A model generated the notes under the pieces. It was not told the origin of the DNA. It saw only the letters and a program-made list of their open reading frames with translations, and did no database searches. Source: Kitasatospora sp. MAP5-34 (GTDB taxonomy: Bacteria; Actinomycetota; Actinomycetes; Streptomycetales; Streptomycetaceae). From it: a DNA stretch of 64,000 bases. Positions 31,987 through 40,544 of this stretch are shown piece after piece. The stretch's first letter is position 1. Every line of letters begins with the position of its first letter. Location: positions 62,001 through 126,000 of the forward strand of contig NZ_JARXZC010000013.1 in NCBI RefSeq assembly GCF_029894335.1. The letters run 5' to 3'. Both the position numbers and the translations under genes were made by a program.

Positions 31987-33537
31987 CTACTCGATGACCG
32001 GCGGGTTGGCCCCGCCGGTACGCCAGGTGTCCTCGTCCTCGACGAGGTAGTCCGGGCGAGCGCCGTTCTTGCCCTTCTTCTTGTTACCGGCCGCGCCACC
32101 GACACCGTGGGCACCGCCCTGGCCGTTGGCACCGTTCTTACCCAGGCCGGACCCGCCCTGGGTGAACGCCTTGCCGCTGGCGCCGCCACGAGCACTGCCG
32201 ACCGTACCACCGGCCCTACTACCCAGGCTGCTGCCGCTCTTGCCACCCAGGCCCTTGCCACCGGCACCGCCGAGGCCACTGGGAGCGTGCATCCCACCGG
32301 CACCGGGTGCACCACTCTTACCCTGGCCGGCACCGAGCGCACCACCGGCGCCACCGGCACCCGTGCCGCCGACACCGCCCGAGGCGCCACCTGCACCGAG
32401 GCCGCCGACGGAACCGGCGCGGCCACCAGGAGTGCTGGTCAGACCACTCCCGCTGCCACCACCACCGAAGCCGCCGAAACCACCACCGCCGGGCATCGGG
32501 CCGAGGCCGCCTCCACCGAGACCACCTCCACCACCCAGGCCACCGCCGCCACCGAGACCACCACCACCGAGGCCGTCACCGCCACTAGGCAGCGGGCCGG
32601 TCACCGGAGGCGTGGTGACGGGGGGCGTCACACTGTCGAGCCCGGTACCGACCGGAACGATCGGCGACGGCACCGGGTGGTGAATCGGCGTGGGCGCAAC
32701 CGGCTGCCACGGCGGAGTGGGTCCAATCGGCGGGTTGACCTGATGGATGGGCCCACCCGGGTTGTAGACGGGCCCGACCGGGTTCGTACCGATCGGCCCG
32801 CCGCCGATGGGGGGAACCGGCCCACCGGGCGGGGGCGGGCCACCACCGACCGGGGGCGCGGGGGGCGCGGGGTGGTGGATCGGCGGCATCGGGGTGGGAG
32901 CGGTGCCGGTCGGCGGAGTGGTCGACGGCGGCGGGGGGAAGCCCGTGCCCACGTGCTGGTGGCCACCATCAGGTGGCGGCGGCGGATCGAGGTAGTTGGT
33001 GGCCTGGATGTACTGCGGGCTCAGGTGCTCCATGACCCCGATCGCGTTCTGATGCGCGATCTCGGTCGCCGACAGCTGGTCGTAGTTCTTCTTGACCGCA
33101 GTGAGCCGGTCCATGCCGCTGGCCAGGTCCGCCTTGAACTGGGCATCAGAACGGTCGCCGAGGTCACTGACCAGCTTCAGACCGCTGTCCCACGTGCTCG
33201 GGACGTGGATCGAGGCCATGGCCGTCTTGGTCTGATGCAGGGCGTCACCCGCGAACTTCATCGCGACCGACGTGTTCTGCGCATGAGCAGCCGTGTTCAG
33301 CATGCTGCTCTGGATGGCTGACGCACGATCAGTGAATCCCTGCGCGGCGTCACCCTGCCAGTTCTGTGTGGCCTGCTGCACCGCCTTCTGGAGCTCATCG
33401 GCAGCGCTCTGGATCTCCTTCTGGACGCTGCTCCAGTGGTCGCCGACCTCTTTGATCCGGTCCGGATTCGAGTGGTCGACCATCCCCTTGAGCGGGACCA
33501 GGTCGTACTTGTCGAACTCAGTCTTGGAGGAAGCCAT
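31987..33537 (-). CDS. PPE/WXG-like low-complexity protein (type VII substrate candidate 2)
   Basis: A 516-aa protein with the same plan as the protein encoded at 2842-4230. Residues 1-190 are helical with QNWQGDAAQGFTDRA (W-x-G turn) and SPQYIQATNYLDPPPPPDGG. The middle part is Pro-rich (PPVGGGPPPPGG) and then Gly-rich (GGGGLGGGGG). The C-terminus is basic (KKKGKNGAR) and ends PDYLVEDEDTW...NPPVIE. It starts 1 bp after the stop of the WXG gene, so the two are co-translated. It is a likely type VII secretion substrate with its small partner; the Gly/Pro middle could be a surface spacer. Confidence 0.77.
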   Translation of the reverse strand: MASSKTEFDKYDLVPLKGMVDHSNPDRIKEVGDHWSSVQKEIQSAADELQKAVQQATQNWQGDAAQGFTDRASAIQSSMLNTAAHAQNTSVAMKFAGDALHQTKTAMASIHVPSTWDSGLKLVSDLGDRSDAQFKADLASGMDRLTAVKKNYDQLSATEIAHQNAIGVMEHLSPQYIQATNYLDPPPPPDGGHQHVGTGFPPPPSTTPPTGTAPTPMPPIHHPAPPAPPVGGGPPPPGGPVPPIGGGPIGTNPVGPVYNPGGPIHQVNPPIGPTPPWQPVAPTPIHHPVPSPIVPVGTGLDSVTPPVTTPPVTGPLPSGGDGLGGGGLGGGGGLGGGGGLGGGGLGPMPGGGGFGGFGGGGSGSGLTSTPGGRAGSVGGLGAGGASGGVGGTGAGGAGGALGAGQGKSGAPGAGGMHAPSGLGGAGGKGLGGKSGSSLGSRAGGTVGSARGGASGKAFTQGGSGLGKNGANGQGGAHGVGGAAGNKKKGKNGARPDYLVEDEDTWRTGGANPPVIE

Positions 33538-33538
33538 C

Positions 33539-33868
33539 TCAGACGATCCTCTCCTGCTGCTGGTTCATGGTGACCACGCCGTCTTGTTCGAGACTCCTGT
33601 ACGACGTGTTGACCGTGTGCGTCTTGTCACCGAAGTCGTTGATCAGGTTGTCGAGGTTCGTCACCATGGCGGTCAGCGACTGCTGCATGGCGTCGTGCTG
33701 CGCGTACAGCTGCTGGGCCTCGACGAAGTTGCCACCGAAGTCGTCCTGGACGAGAACGGTGTTGTACTTGGTCTTGTCCGCGGTCTGACCGAGACTCTGC
33801 TGGAGCGCGCGCAGTCGCTTGACGACCGCCTCCAACTCGTCGGTATTGACCCGGTATCCGTCGGACAT
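33539..33868 (-). CDS. WXG100/ESAT-6-like small protein (cassette 2)
   Basis: A 109-aa all-helical protein with GGGGAGAG before the ATG at 33868. Helix 1 has VNTDELEAVVKRLRALQQSL, the turn FGGNF, and helix 2 FVEAQQLYAQHDAMQQSLTAM. It resembles the protein encoded at 4313-4828 but lacks the disordered tail. Its size suits ESAT-6-type secretion partners. It is followed after 1 bp by the large PPE-like gene and preceded by a mycosin gene 143 bp upstream. Confidence 0.78.
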   Translation of the reverse strand: MSDGYRVNTDELEAVVKRLRALQQSLGQTADKTKYNTVLVQDDFGGNFVEAQQLYAQHDAMQQSLTAMVTNLDNLINDFGDKTHTVNTSYRSLEQDGVVTMNQQQERIV

Positions 33869-33976
33869 ACGGCTCTCTCCCCCTGGAGTGTCGATGCTTC
33901 CCCGTCTGGCACTGGCTCCGGCGGGTGGTGAAGGTGCCCGCTCACACGGGCGGCGGCTAGATGACTTGGGCGTTCG

Positions 33977-34006
33977 ATCGTAGCGCTTACGAAGCGGGTG
34001 TTGACA
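33977..34006 (-). promoter_or_regulatory. promoter-like site before the WXG/PPE pair of cassette 2
   Basis: On the minus strand TGTCAA (34006-34001) and TACGAT (33982-33977) are separated by 18 bp, about 110 bp before the WXG start, in the gap after the mycosin stop. Confidence 0.35.
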
Positions 34007-34011
34007 CACCC

Positions 34012-35418
34012 TCAACGCGGCTGGTTTCCGCCCGGGCCGTACGGATTCTGGTACGGCTGCTGAGGCGGGTATCCAGGCGGCGGCGCCTGGTTCCCGTACG
34101 GCGCCTGAGACTGGTTCGGGTACGGCTGCTGGGGCTGGTTTCCGTACGGCGGCTGCGGCTGGTTCGGGTAGTGCTGCTGCCCCTGGGGCTGCCAGCCGGG
34201 CGGTGTCCCGTACGGTGCCGGTCCGGCCTGTCCCGCACCAGGAGTGCGTCGGCGGCGGGCAACCACCACGATCACAGCGACCAGCACAGCCAGGAGCAGA
34301 ACGCCGAAGCCGCCTACATACAGCACCTTTGAGACACTGGAACTGGAGCTGGCGATCTGCGGCAACGCGCCAGGGGTGGGATTCGCAGTGCCGGGGACAG
34401 CTCCACCAGGAGTCGCCGTGCCACCTCCCGAATCACCGGAGCCGGCGGTCTTGGCGAGCGGGCCCTGAGCCGAGCCAACTGGAATGTCCTGCGTGAGCGC
34501 TTCGTAGGGCCGGACCACTCCGTACCCGTAGTGCTCGTCAGGCAACTGAGCACCAGCGAGCGCAGAAGGCACGAGTGCCGACTTCACCAGACGGTTCGCC
34601 ACCTGACCTGCTGTCAGGTTTGGGAACTTGGCCCGGACCAGTGCGGCCGTCGCGGAGACGTATGCAGTCGCGTCGGAGGTGCCGCTCGCCATGCAGTACT
34701 GCTGGCCGTCACAGGCGCCAGCGCTCACGACGTCGACACCGGGCGCCGAGAGCATCACCTCTGGCCCCGCGTTGGACTGGCTCCAGATCATGTCGTGCTT
34801 GTCCACCGCACCAACCGCGACCACTCCGGGCTCGGCCCCCGGGTAGTCGACCGACGTCTTTCCCTCGTTACCCGCCGCCGCCACGATCAGAACATCGTGC
34901 TGAGCGGCGTACCCGACCGCTTCAGCCACCTTGGGGTTCTGGCCTCCGCCCAGCGAGATGCTGATGACCTTCGCACCGTTGTCCACAGCCCAGTGAATAT
35001 CCGCAGGAACGGCGTCATGGCCGTCCGCGTCGGCTTCATAGACCGGCAGGATCTTGGCTCCCGGCGCCAACCCGAGCATGCCAGCCCCACTGCCGTGACC
35101 ATGCCCGGCGATCTCGCTGGCCATGCTGGTGCCGTGCGGGTTGGTCGGGTGCGTGACGAGGCCCTTGCCACTCAAGTCATACCCCGGCAGCACCTGCCCC
35201 GTCAGGTCAGCGTGGTTCGCGTCGACGCCACTGTCGATGACAGCGACGATAACCCCGTCGCCCCGGCTCACCGACCAGACCTTGTCCAGGTTGAAGTACT
35301 GGTTGACCCACTGCGCGTCCCGCACCTGGTCCGCCGAGGCGGCCGGAGCTGCGGTGAGCAGCAGGCTGCCGGCTAGAGCTGTGGCGCTGAGCGCGCGCAA
35401 GGTCCTGGTCAGCGTCAT
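34012..35418 (-). CDS. mycosin-like S8 serine protease (type VII cassette 2)
   Basis: A 468-aa protease from the ATG at 35418. It has a signal peptide (1-29), triad Asp62 (VAVIDSGV), His95 (PHGTSM) and Ser248 (SGTSDA), and oxyanion Asn184. Cysteines 236 and 242 may form a disulfide near the active Ser. A membrane helix (VLYVGGFGVLLLAVLVAVIVVV) and a Gln/Pro/Tyr/Asn-rich tail (PYGNQPQQPYPNQSQAPYG) close it. It is a paralogue of the protein encoded at 1318-2751. It is transcribed ahead of the WXG/PPE pair, the reverse of the order in cassette 1. Longer in-frame starts to 35655 lack support. Confidence 0.88.
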   Translation of the reverse strand: MTLTRTLRALSATALAGSLLLTAAPAASADQVRDAQWVNQYFNLDKVWSVSRGDGVIVAVIDSGVDANHADLTGQVLPGYDLSGKGLVTHPTNPHGTSMASEIAGHGHGSGAGMLGLAPGAKILPVYEADADGHDAVPADIHWAVDNGAKVISISLGGGQNPKVAEAVGYAAQHDVLIVAAAGNEGKTSVDYPGAEPGVVAVGAVDKHDMIWSQSNAGPEVMLSAPGVDVVSAGACDGQQYCMASGTSDATAYVSATAALVRAKFPNLTAGQVANRLVKSALVPSALAGAQLPDEHYGYGVVRPYEALTQDIPVGSAQGPLAKTAGSGDSGGGTATPGGAVPGTANPTPGALPQIASSSSSVSKVLYVGGFGVLLLAVLVAVIVVVARRRRTPGAGQAGPAPYGTPPGWQPQGQQHYPNQPQPPYGNQPQQPYPNQSQAPYGNQAPPPGYPPQQPYQNPYGPGGNQPR

Positions 35419-35590
35419 CCCTACCCCGTTACCCGTCAGTTGGTTACTGCGATACTGCGTTTGCGGCGGCCCCCACAAACGCAGGGCAGCTCCGATCGTA
35501 TCGCCCGACAGTGAGACGTGGGCAGGACCCCACACCTCTCCACGGCTTCCGCACCAAGGAGTTGAGGATCCCTTGAGGTAGGAGGGGCCC

Positions 35591-37945
35591 TCAGCCCGCG
35601 ATGGCGTCCTCGGGGAGGATCGGCAGCCGGCCGACCGGCAGGCCGGTCGCAGCACGTACGGCGGCGGCCACTGCTGCGGGAGCGACTACCGCCGGGGCCG
35701 CGCTGACGGCCTTGGCGCCGAAGGTCGCGACCACGTCCCGCTCCTCCAGCAGGGCCGCGATCCGGACTTCCGGGGTGTCGAGCGCGGTCGGGAGGCGGTA
35801 ACCCGTGAGCGAAGGATTGACGAGACGTCCACCCTCCGTACGCAGATCCTCCAGCAGCGCCAGGCCGACGCCCTGGGCGACCCCAGCCTCGATGCGGTCC
35901 TCGATCTGCCGGGGGTTGAGCGCTCGCCCGACGTCCTGGGCGACCGTCACGTCGACGACCCGGACCGTCCCGAGCTCGATGTCGACATCGACGACGGCCC
36001 GCATCGCGCAGAACGCGATCGACACGAAGGCGTCGCCCTGCCCGGCCTCGTCCAGCGGCTCGGTCGGGTGCGGGCGGCACTGAGCCGTCGCCCAGAGCTC
36101 TTTCCCCTCCAACGCCTCGCCGACTGGCATGCCGAGCACGCCGTCGTAGGAGGTGATCTTGCCGTCGGCGATCGACAGCAGCTCGACCGACATGCCGAAG
36201 TTGGCGGCGATCGGCTGCAGCAGCTGGTGACGGACCATCAGGGCGGCTCGCTCCACGGCTCCACCCGACACCCAGGTGTGCCGCCCCCGCGCCGACGGGC
36301 CCGCGATCGACTGGTCGCTGTCGACCGGTGCGACGTAGACCTCGGTCACGCCGAGCACGTCCTGCACGATCTGCCGGGCCAGGGTCGCGAAGCCCTGACC
36401 GGAGTCGACGGCGGCGCAGATGACCGTCGCGTGGTCGCCGCTAACCCGGACGGTGGCGGTGGAGACCTCGTCCTCGCCCTCCGCGCCGAGCATGTGCACC
36501 ATGCCGACGGCGTAGCCGATCCCCCGCCGCACTGCGGCCGGGTCTCCGGCGCCGCCCGGGCCGCCGGGGAGCAGCCAGTCGCCTTCGGGATCGTCCATCG
36601 GCAGGGCCGGCAGCGGTGAGGCGGAGACCGCGTCGAGCAGGGCGGCGACCGGAGCGGGGCAGGTGACGGCCTGTCCAGTGGGCATCGGGTCGCCCGTCGC
36701 CATGGCGTTGCGGCGACGGATCTCCAGCGGCTCGACGCCCACCCGAACGGCGAGCTGGTCGAGCTGGGACTCGTACGCGAAGCAGGTCTGCAGGGCGCCC
36801 TCGCCGCGCATCCGTCCGGCGGGCGGGTTGTTGGTGCGGACGGCCCAGGCGTCGACGAAGACGTTGGGGCAGACGTACGGGCCGACCGAGAAGGCGGTGG
36901 CGGCGGCAAGTGCCTCCGAGGAGACGTCCGCGTACGCGCCGCCGTCCAGCAGGATCTGTGCCTCGACCTTGACCAACCGGCCCTCGGCGTCCGCGTGGTG
37001 GCGGTAGCGCAGCAGGGCGGGGTGGCGGGAGGTGTGGGTCTGGAAGGACTCCTCGCGGGTGAGGGTCATCTTCACCGGGCGGCCGGTGCGCAGGGCGAGC
37101 ATCGCCAGGGTGACCTGGAAGGAGAGGTCCTCGCGGTCAGCGGTGGCGCCGGGGATGCCGGTGACGACCAGGCGGACGCGGTCCGGCTCCAGGCCGAGGC
37201 AGGCGGCCGTGCGGTCGCGGTCGCCGTGCGGGTCGGTGCTGGAGAGGTGCAGCTCGACGCCGCCGTCCGGGCGGGGCACGGCAAGGCCGGCCTCGGCGCC
37301 GATCGGGGCCGGGTCCTGACGGCCGACCTGGTAGAGGCCCTCGACGATGATCTCGCCGACGGCCTCCGGGTCGCCGGTGCGCAGCGGGAGGTGGCGGAAG
37401 AGGTTGCCGTCGGGGTGCAGCGGCGGGGCGCTGAACGCCTGCTCGGGGTCGGTGACGGGCTCCAGCACCTCGTACTCGACCACGATCGAGGCGGCGGCCA
37501 GCCGCGCGGTGTCGGGATGGTCGGCGGCGACGGCGGCGACCGGCTCGCCATGGTGGCGGATCAGGCCGGCGGCGAGGATCGGGCGGTCGGCGACGATCGG
37601 GCCGTGCGGCGCGCCGTCGGGGGCGCCCTCGGGGCCGGGCGGCAGGTCGGCGGCGGTGATCACGGCGTGCACGCCGGGGAGGGCGAGCGCGGCCGAGGTG
37701 TCGACCGAGACGATCCGCGCGTGCGGGTGCGGCGCGCGCAGCACGGCGCCCCAGAGCAGGCCCTCCGCCCACAGGTCGGCGGCGTACGGGTAGATGCCCA
37801 GCGCCTTGGGCAGGGCGTCGTTGCGCGGCGCGGAACTGCCGAGGCCGAACGGTTCGGGCGTCTGCGCGTCATCGTCGACGGCGGACTGCGCGAGGGCGGA
37901 CTGCGCGGCGGCCGCCGCCGACGCGATGTCGGTGGGCGAGCTCAT
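35591..37945 (-). CDS. molybdenum-hydroxylase-like large subunit with altered active-site motifs
   Basis: A 784-aa protein with the fold order of the xanthine dehydrogenase/aldehyde oxidase large subunit. Residues 40-170 form the N-terminal domain (WGAVLRAPHPHARIVSVDTS, AVITAADLPPG). The molybdenum-binding part has GRPVKMTLTREESF, LDGGAYADVSSEALA, VRTNNPPAG, SGQGFATLARQIVQDVLGV and DVTVAQDVGRALNP. But the G-G-x-F-G-G motif reads PGATAD, R-G-F-G reads RGEG, and the catalytic Glu motif G-V-G-E reads AVSA (in FGAKAVSAAP). The start overlaps the Fe-S subunit stop by 4 bp. It may be a divergent subfamily or a pseudoenzyme. Confidence 0.82.
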   Translation of the reverse strand: MSSPTDIASAAAAAQSALAQSAVDDDAQTPEPFGLGSSAPRNDALPKALGIYPYAADLWAEGLLWGAVLRAPHPHARIVSVDTSAALALPGVHAVITAADLPPGPEGAPDGAPHGPIVADRPILAAGLIRHHGEPVAAVAADHPDTARLAAASIVVEYEVLEPVTDPEQAFSAPPLHPDGNLFRHLPLRTGDPEAVGEIIVEGLYQVGRQDPAPIGAEAGLAVPRPDGGVELHLSSTDPHGDRDRTAACLGLEPDRVRLVVTGIPGATADREDLSFQVTLAMLALRTGRPVKMTLTREESFQTHTSRHPALLRYRHHADAEGRLVKVEAQILLDGGAYADVSSEALAAATAFSVGPYVCPNVFVDAWAVRTNNPPAGRMRGEGALQTCFAYESQLDQLAVRVGVEPLEIRRRNAMATGDPMPTGQAVTCPAPVAALLDAVSASPLPALPMDDPEGDWLLPGGPGGAGDPAAVRRGIGYAVGMVHMLGAEGEDEVSTATVRVSGDHATVICAAVDSGQGFATLARQIVQDVLGVTEVYVAPVDSDQSIAGPSARGRHTWVSGGAVERAALMVRHQLLQPIAANFGMSVELLSIADGKITSYDGVLGMPVGEALEGKELWATAQCRPHPTEPLDEAGQGDAFVSIAFCAMRAVVDVDIELGTVRVVDVTVAQDVGRALNPRQIEDRIEAGVAQGVGLALLEDLRTEGGRLVNPSLTGYRLPTALDTPEVRIAALLEERDVVATFGAKAVSAAPAVVAPAAVAAAVRAATGLPVGRLPILPEDAIAG

Positions 37946-39243
37946 GCGTGGTCGTCCTCGGGAAGCGGGATGCCGTGGGCGGGGGTGCTGCCGTCGTAGC
38001 CGGTGTGCTCGTAGACGGTGCTGTTGTCGTACGAGGGGTTCTCGTACGTCGAGGTCTCGTACGTCGAGGTCTCGTACGTCGCAGTCTCGTATGTCGCGTT
38101 CTCGTACGCGGCGCTGTCGTACGGGGTCCCGTGCGCGGGGGTCTGGGTGTACGGGGTGCCGTGGGCGGGCGTGCCCTCGAAGGGCGGGCCGTCGTGGGCG
38201 GTGCCGTGCGCCGGGGTGGCCTCGTACCGGCTCTGCTCGAACGTCGCGTCGTAGGAGGCGTCGTACGGGGTGCCGTCGTACGGCGGTGTCCCGTTGTACG
38301 GCGGGGTGGCCGGGTAGGGCGGGTAGTCGGCCGGCTCGTACACGCCGGTCTGGTGGGTGGTGGCAGCTCCCCCGTGGCCCACACCATGACCAACGCCCTG
38401 GCCATCCCCGTAGTCGACGCCGTAGTCGGCCACGGCGTCGATGCCGACGCCGATGCCCGTACCGGCGGCGGTGGGCTGCGCCGGGTGCGGCTGCTCGGCC
38501 TCGACCCAGGCTTCGGAGTCCGCGTAGAGCGGCATCTCACCGGCCAGCGACAGATCGGCGGCGGACTGCACGGGCACGGCTACCGGCACGGCCGACGGCG
38601 CGGCTGCCTCCGGCGGGTCGGCCTGCTCGGGTTCCTCCTGCTCGGGCAGCTCGTCGACGGCGCCGCGTGCCTCCGCGACGACCTGGACGGCCGCCAGCGC
38701 GCCCCGGTAGCCGGTGCAGCGGCAGAGGTTGCCGCAGAGCGCCTGCCGGGCCTCGACCTCGCTGGGCCGGTGGTTGCGCTGGAGCAGGTCGTGGACGGCC
38801 ATCGCCATCCCCGGGGTGCAGTAACCGCACTGCACGGCACCGGAGTCGGCGAGCGCCTGCTGCACGTCACTGGCCGTACCGCCCGCCGACAGGCCCTCGA
38901 CGGTGGCGATCTCGCTGTCGGACGCCAGCGCGGCGGGCACCAGGCAGCCGGCCACCAGCTGCCCGTCCACCTGCACCGAGCACGCGCCGCACTCGCCCTG
39001 CTCGCACCCGTCCTTGGCGCCGGCCAGGCCGAGCCGCTCGCGCAGCACGTAGAGCAGGCTCTCGCCGATCCAGGCGTCGGTGACGGGCCGTTCAAAGCCG
39101 TTGACGCGCAGCGTGTACGAGGCACACGGCCGGGCGTCCCCGCCGAACGCGCCCCCGCCGACCACGTCGTGCGTGGGGGGAGTCTGCGCGAGCGGGTCCG
39201 TACCCAGGTCGACGTGGCCGAAGCCGATCGAGTCTGTCGTCAC
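37942..39243 (-). CDS. (2Fe-2S) subunit with a long Tyr-rich repeat tail
   Basis: A 433-aa protein from a GTG overlapping the FAD subunit stop by 4 bp. Residues 40-210 are a normal two-cluster Fe-S subunit: GCEQGECGACSVQVDG...C (plant-type cluster), QCGYCTPGMAMAV and LCGNLCRCTGYRGAL (second cluster). All eight Cys are present. The usual subunit ends near residue 200. Here 220 residues follow, low-complexity and Tyr/Thr/Pro-rich, with TPAHGTP and TYETSTYE repeats. This is unusual for a cytoplasmic enzyme. The core should pass electrons from the Mo site to FAD. Confidence 0.88.
   Translation of the reverse strand: MTTDSIGFGHVDLGTDPLAQTPPTHDVVGGGAFGGDARPCASYTLRVNGFERPVTDAWIGESLLYVLRERLGLAGAKDGCEQGECGACSVQVDGQLVAGCLVPAALASDSEIATVEGLSAGGTASDVQQALADSGAVQCGYCTPGMAMAVHDLLQRNHRPSEVEARQALCGNLCRCTGYRGALAAVQVVAEARGAVDELPEQEEPEQADPPEAAAPSAVPVAVPVQSAADLSLAGEMPLYADSEAWVEAEQPHPAQPTAAGTGIGVGIDAVADYGVDYGDGQGVGHGVGHGGAATTHQTGVYEPADYPPYPATPPYNGTPPYDGTPYDASYDATFEQSRYEATPAHGTAHDGPPFEGTPAHGTPYTQTPAHGTPYDSAAYENATYETATYETSTYETSTYENPSYDNSTVYEHTGYDGSTPAHGIPLPEDDHA
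38041..38115 (-). repeat. 15-bp coding repeat (Tyr-rich tail)
   Basis: About five units near CTCGTACGTCGAGGT encode T-Y-E-T-S/A on the minus strand. Further degenerate units, with repeats encoding TPAHGT, extend the array to about 38240. Confidence 0.8.
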
Positions 39244-40121
39244 TTCAGCGCCCTTCCCAGAGCCCGTCGGGCCAGCACCGATACGGTACGCCGCACGCGC
39301 GCCGCGCCTTGGGCCAACCCCTCGTTCGTACCGTCCGGCAGGACCTCGGGGACGCAGGCCCCGGCGACGTACTCCCCGAAGGCGGCCGCGGCCGCCGGGT
39401 CGATGACGGTCGCGCCGTCCTCGCCCCGGGCGTCCCAGTCGATGCAGCCGGCGACCCAGGTCTCGGCCTCCAACGGCCGCAGCGGTACCGGCGCGACCGC
39501 GCCGACGGCGCAGCGCACGGCCCGGCGGGCGGGGTCGAGGACGAGGGCGACGGAGGCGGTGGCGCGGGCGGGGCCGCTGCGACCGGTGGCCTTGAGGAAG
39601 ACCTGCGGGGCGTTCAGCAGGGGCACCCGGACCCAGGTGAGCAGCTCGCCGGGGCGGAGCGGGTCGAGGCCGGTGAGCAGGTGACTGACCGGCACCTCAC
39701 GGGTGGACCCGGCGCGGGCCAGGGTGGCGGTGGCTTCCAGCGCGGCGAGGACGGGGAGGGTGTCGCCGGCCGGGGCGGCGGTGGCGACGTTGCCGCCGAG
39801 GGTGCCGACGTTGCGCACCTGCGGGGGGCCGGCCGTGCGGGCCGCGTCGGCGAGGGCCGGGATCAGCGCGGCGAAGTCGGGGCGGTCCATCCGGGCGTGG
39901 GTGAGCCCGGCGCCGAGAACGGCGGTGCCGCCGTCCTCGTAGCGCCAGCCGCGCAGCTCGGTGATCCGGCCGAGACCGATCAGGGCGGCTGGGCGGAGCC
40001 GTCCCGCGTTGACGGCTTCCATCAGGTCGGTGGCGCCGGCCACCGGCACCGCGCCGGGAGTGGCGGCGAGCGCCTCGACAGCCTCGTCGAGAGAGGCCGG
40101 CAGCATGATCGTCCGGTTCAC
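39240..40121 (-). CDS. FAD-binding subunit of the molybdenum-hydroxylase-like complex
   Basis: A 293-aa protein from a GTG at 40121 (GGTGG upstream); a longer frame to 40235 is unlikely. It is a CoxM/XdhA-C type FAD subunit: MLPASLDEAVEALAATPGAVPVAGATDLM (first FAD-binding loop), RNVGTLGGNVATAAPAGDTLP (second), then RPGELLTWVRVPLL and RSGPARATASVALVLD. It is the first gene of a three-gene operon with 4-bp overlaps. FAD should take electrons from the Fe-S subunit and pass them to NAD+ or another acceptor. Confidence 0.9.
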   Translation of the reverse strand: MNRTIMLPASLDEAVEALAATPGAVPVAGATDLMEAVNAGRLRPAALIGLGRITELRGWRYEDGGTAVLGAGLTHARMDRPDFAALIPALADAARTAGPPQVRNVGTLGGNVATAAPAGDTLPVLAALEATATLARAGSTREVPVSHLLTGLDPLRPGELLTWVRVPLLNAPQVFLKATGRSGPARATASVALVLDPARRAVRCAVGAVAPVPLRPLEAETWVAGCIDWDARGEDGATVIDPAAAAAFGEYVAGACVPEVLPDGTNEGLAQGAARVRRTVSVLARRALGRALK

Positions 40122-40544
40122 CAGGATTCCACCGTGCTCCACTTGCTCATTGCCGCCCTGCCCCGTCCCTGCAGTGTGCGGCCTGGCCCGTAGGGTACGG
40201 GCGATCGGTGCGGGTTGGGCAACTCTGGCACACAATGTTCAGTGATCAACTCCGGGGTCACCGGCAATCGGGGACGAATCCCGGACGAATCCGGGCGCCT
40301 TCCGATCCGACCCGGTCCGAACGGAACCAGATGTTCACCAGTTCTTGACGCTCGACCAGCGGCGAGGGTTCCCCGGCGCCGCCCACCCGGTGGCCGGTGG
40401 CCGGTCACGGACCGGCCGGAACCGGCCCGTCGGACGGGCGGACGGGCGGACGGGCGGACGGGCGGACGGCTGATGTCCGAGGCAAGGCGCTGCTCTGGCG
40501 ACGCGACGCCGCCCACCAGCTGCCGACCCGTCCAGCCGACCGGT
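40122..40544. other. intergenic region with GGACGGGC repeats
   Basis: No gene is seen in these 423 bp. They hold the upstream region of the hydroxylase operon (TTGCCC and TACCCT boxes with about 19 bp between them on the minus strand near 40200). A run of GGACGGGC octamers lies at 40432-40470, with one copy of a duplicated 24-bp sequence at 40416-40439. Confidence 0.5.
40432..40470 (+). repeat. octamer tandem repeat (GGACGGGC)n
   Basis: Four perfect copies and one partial copy of GGACGGGC. The 24 bp before and including the first copy (40416-40439) recur exactly at 40553-40576 inside the 3' end of the hexosaminidase gene. Confidence 0.9.

Noticed and set aside
30932..35418. Genomic island integrated at tRNA-Cys carrying cassette 2
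   Set aside because: No integrase and no duplicated tRNA 3' end were found downstream; the location next to a tRNA alone is not enough.
37995..38340. CRISPR array in the repeated region
   Set aside because: Units are 15-bp degenerate codon repeats inside an open frame with no spacers.
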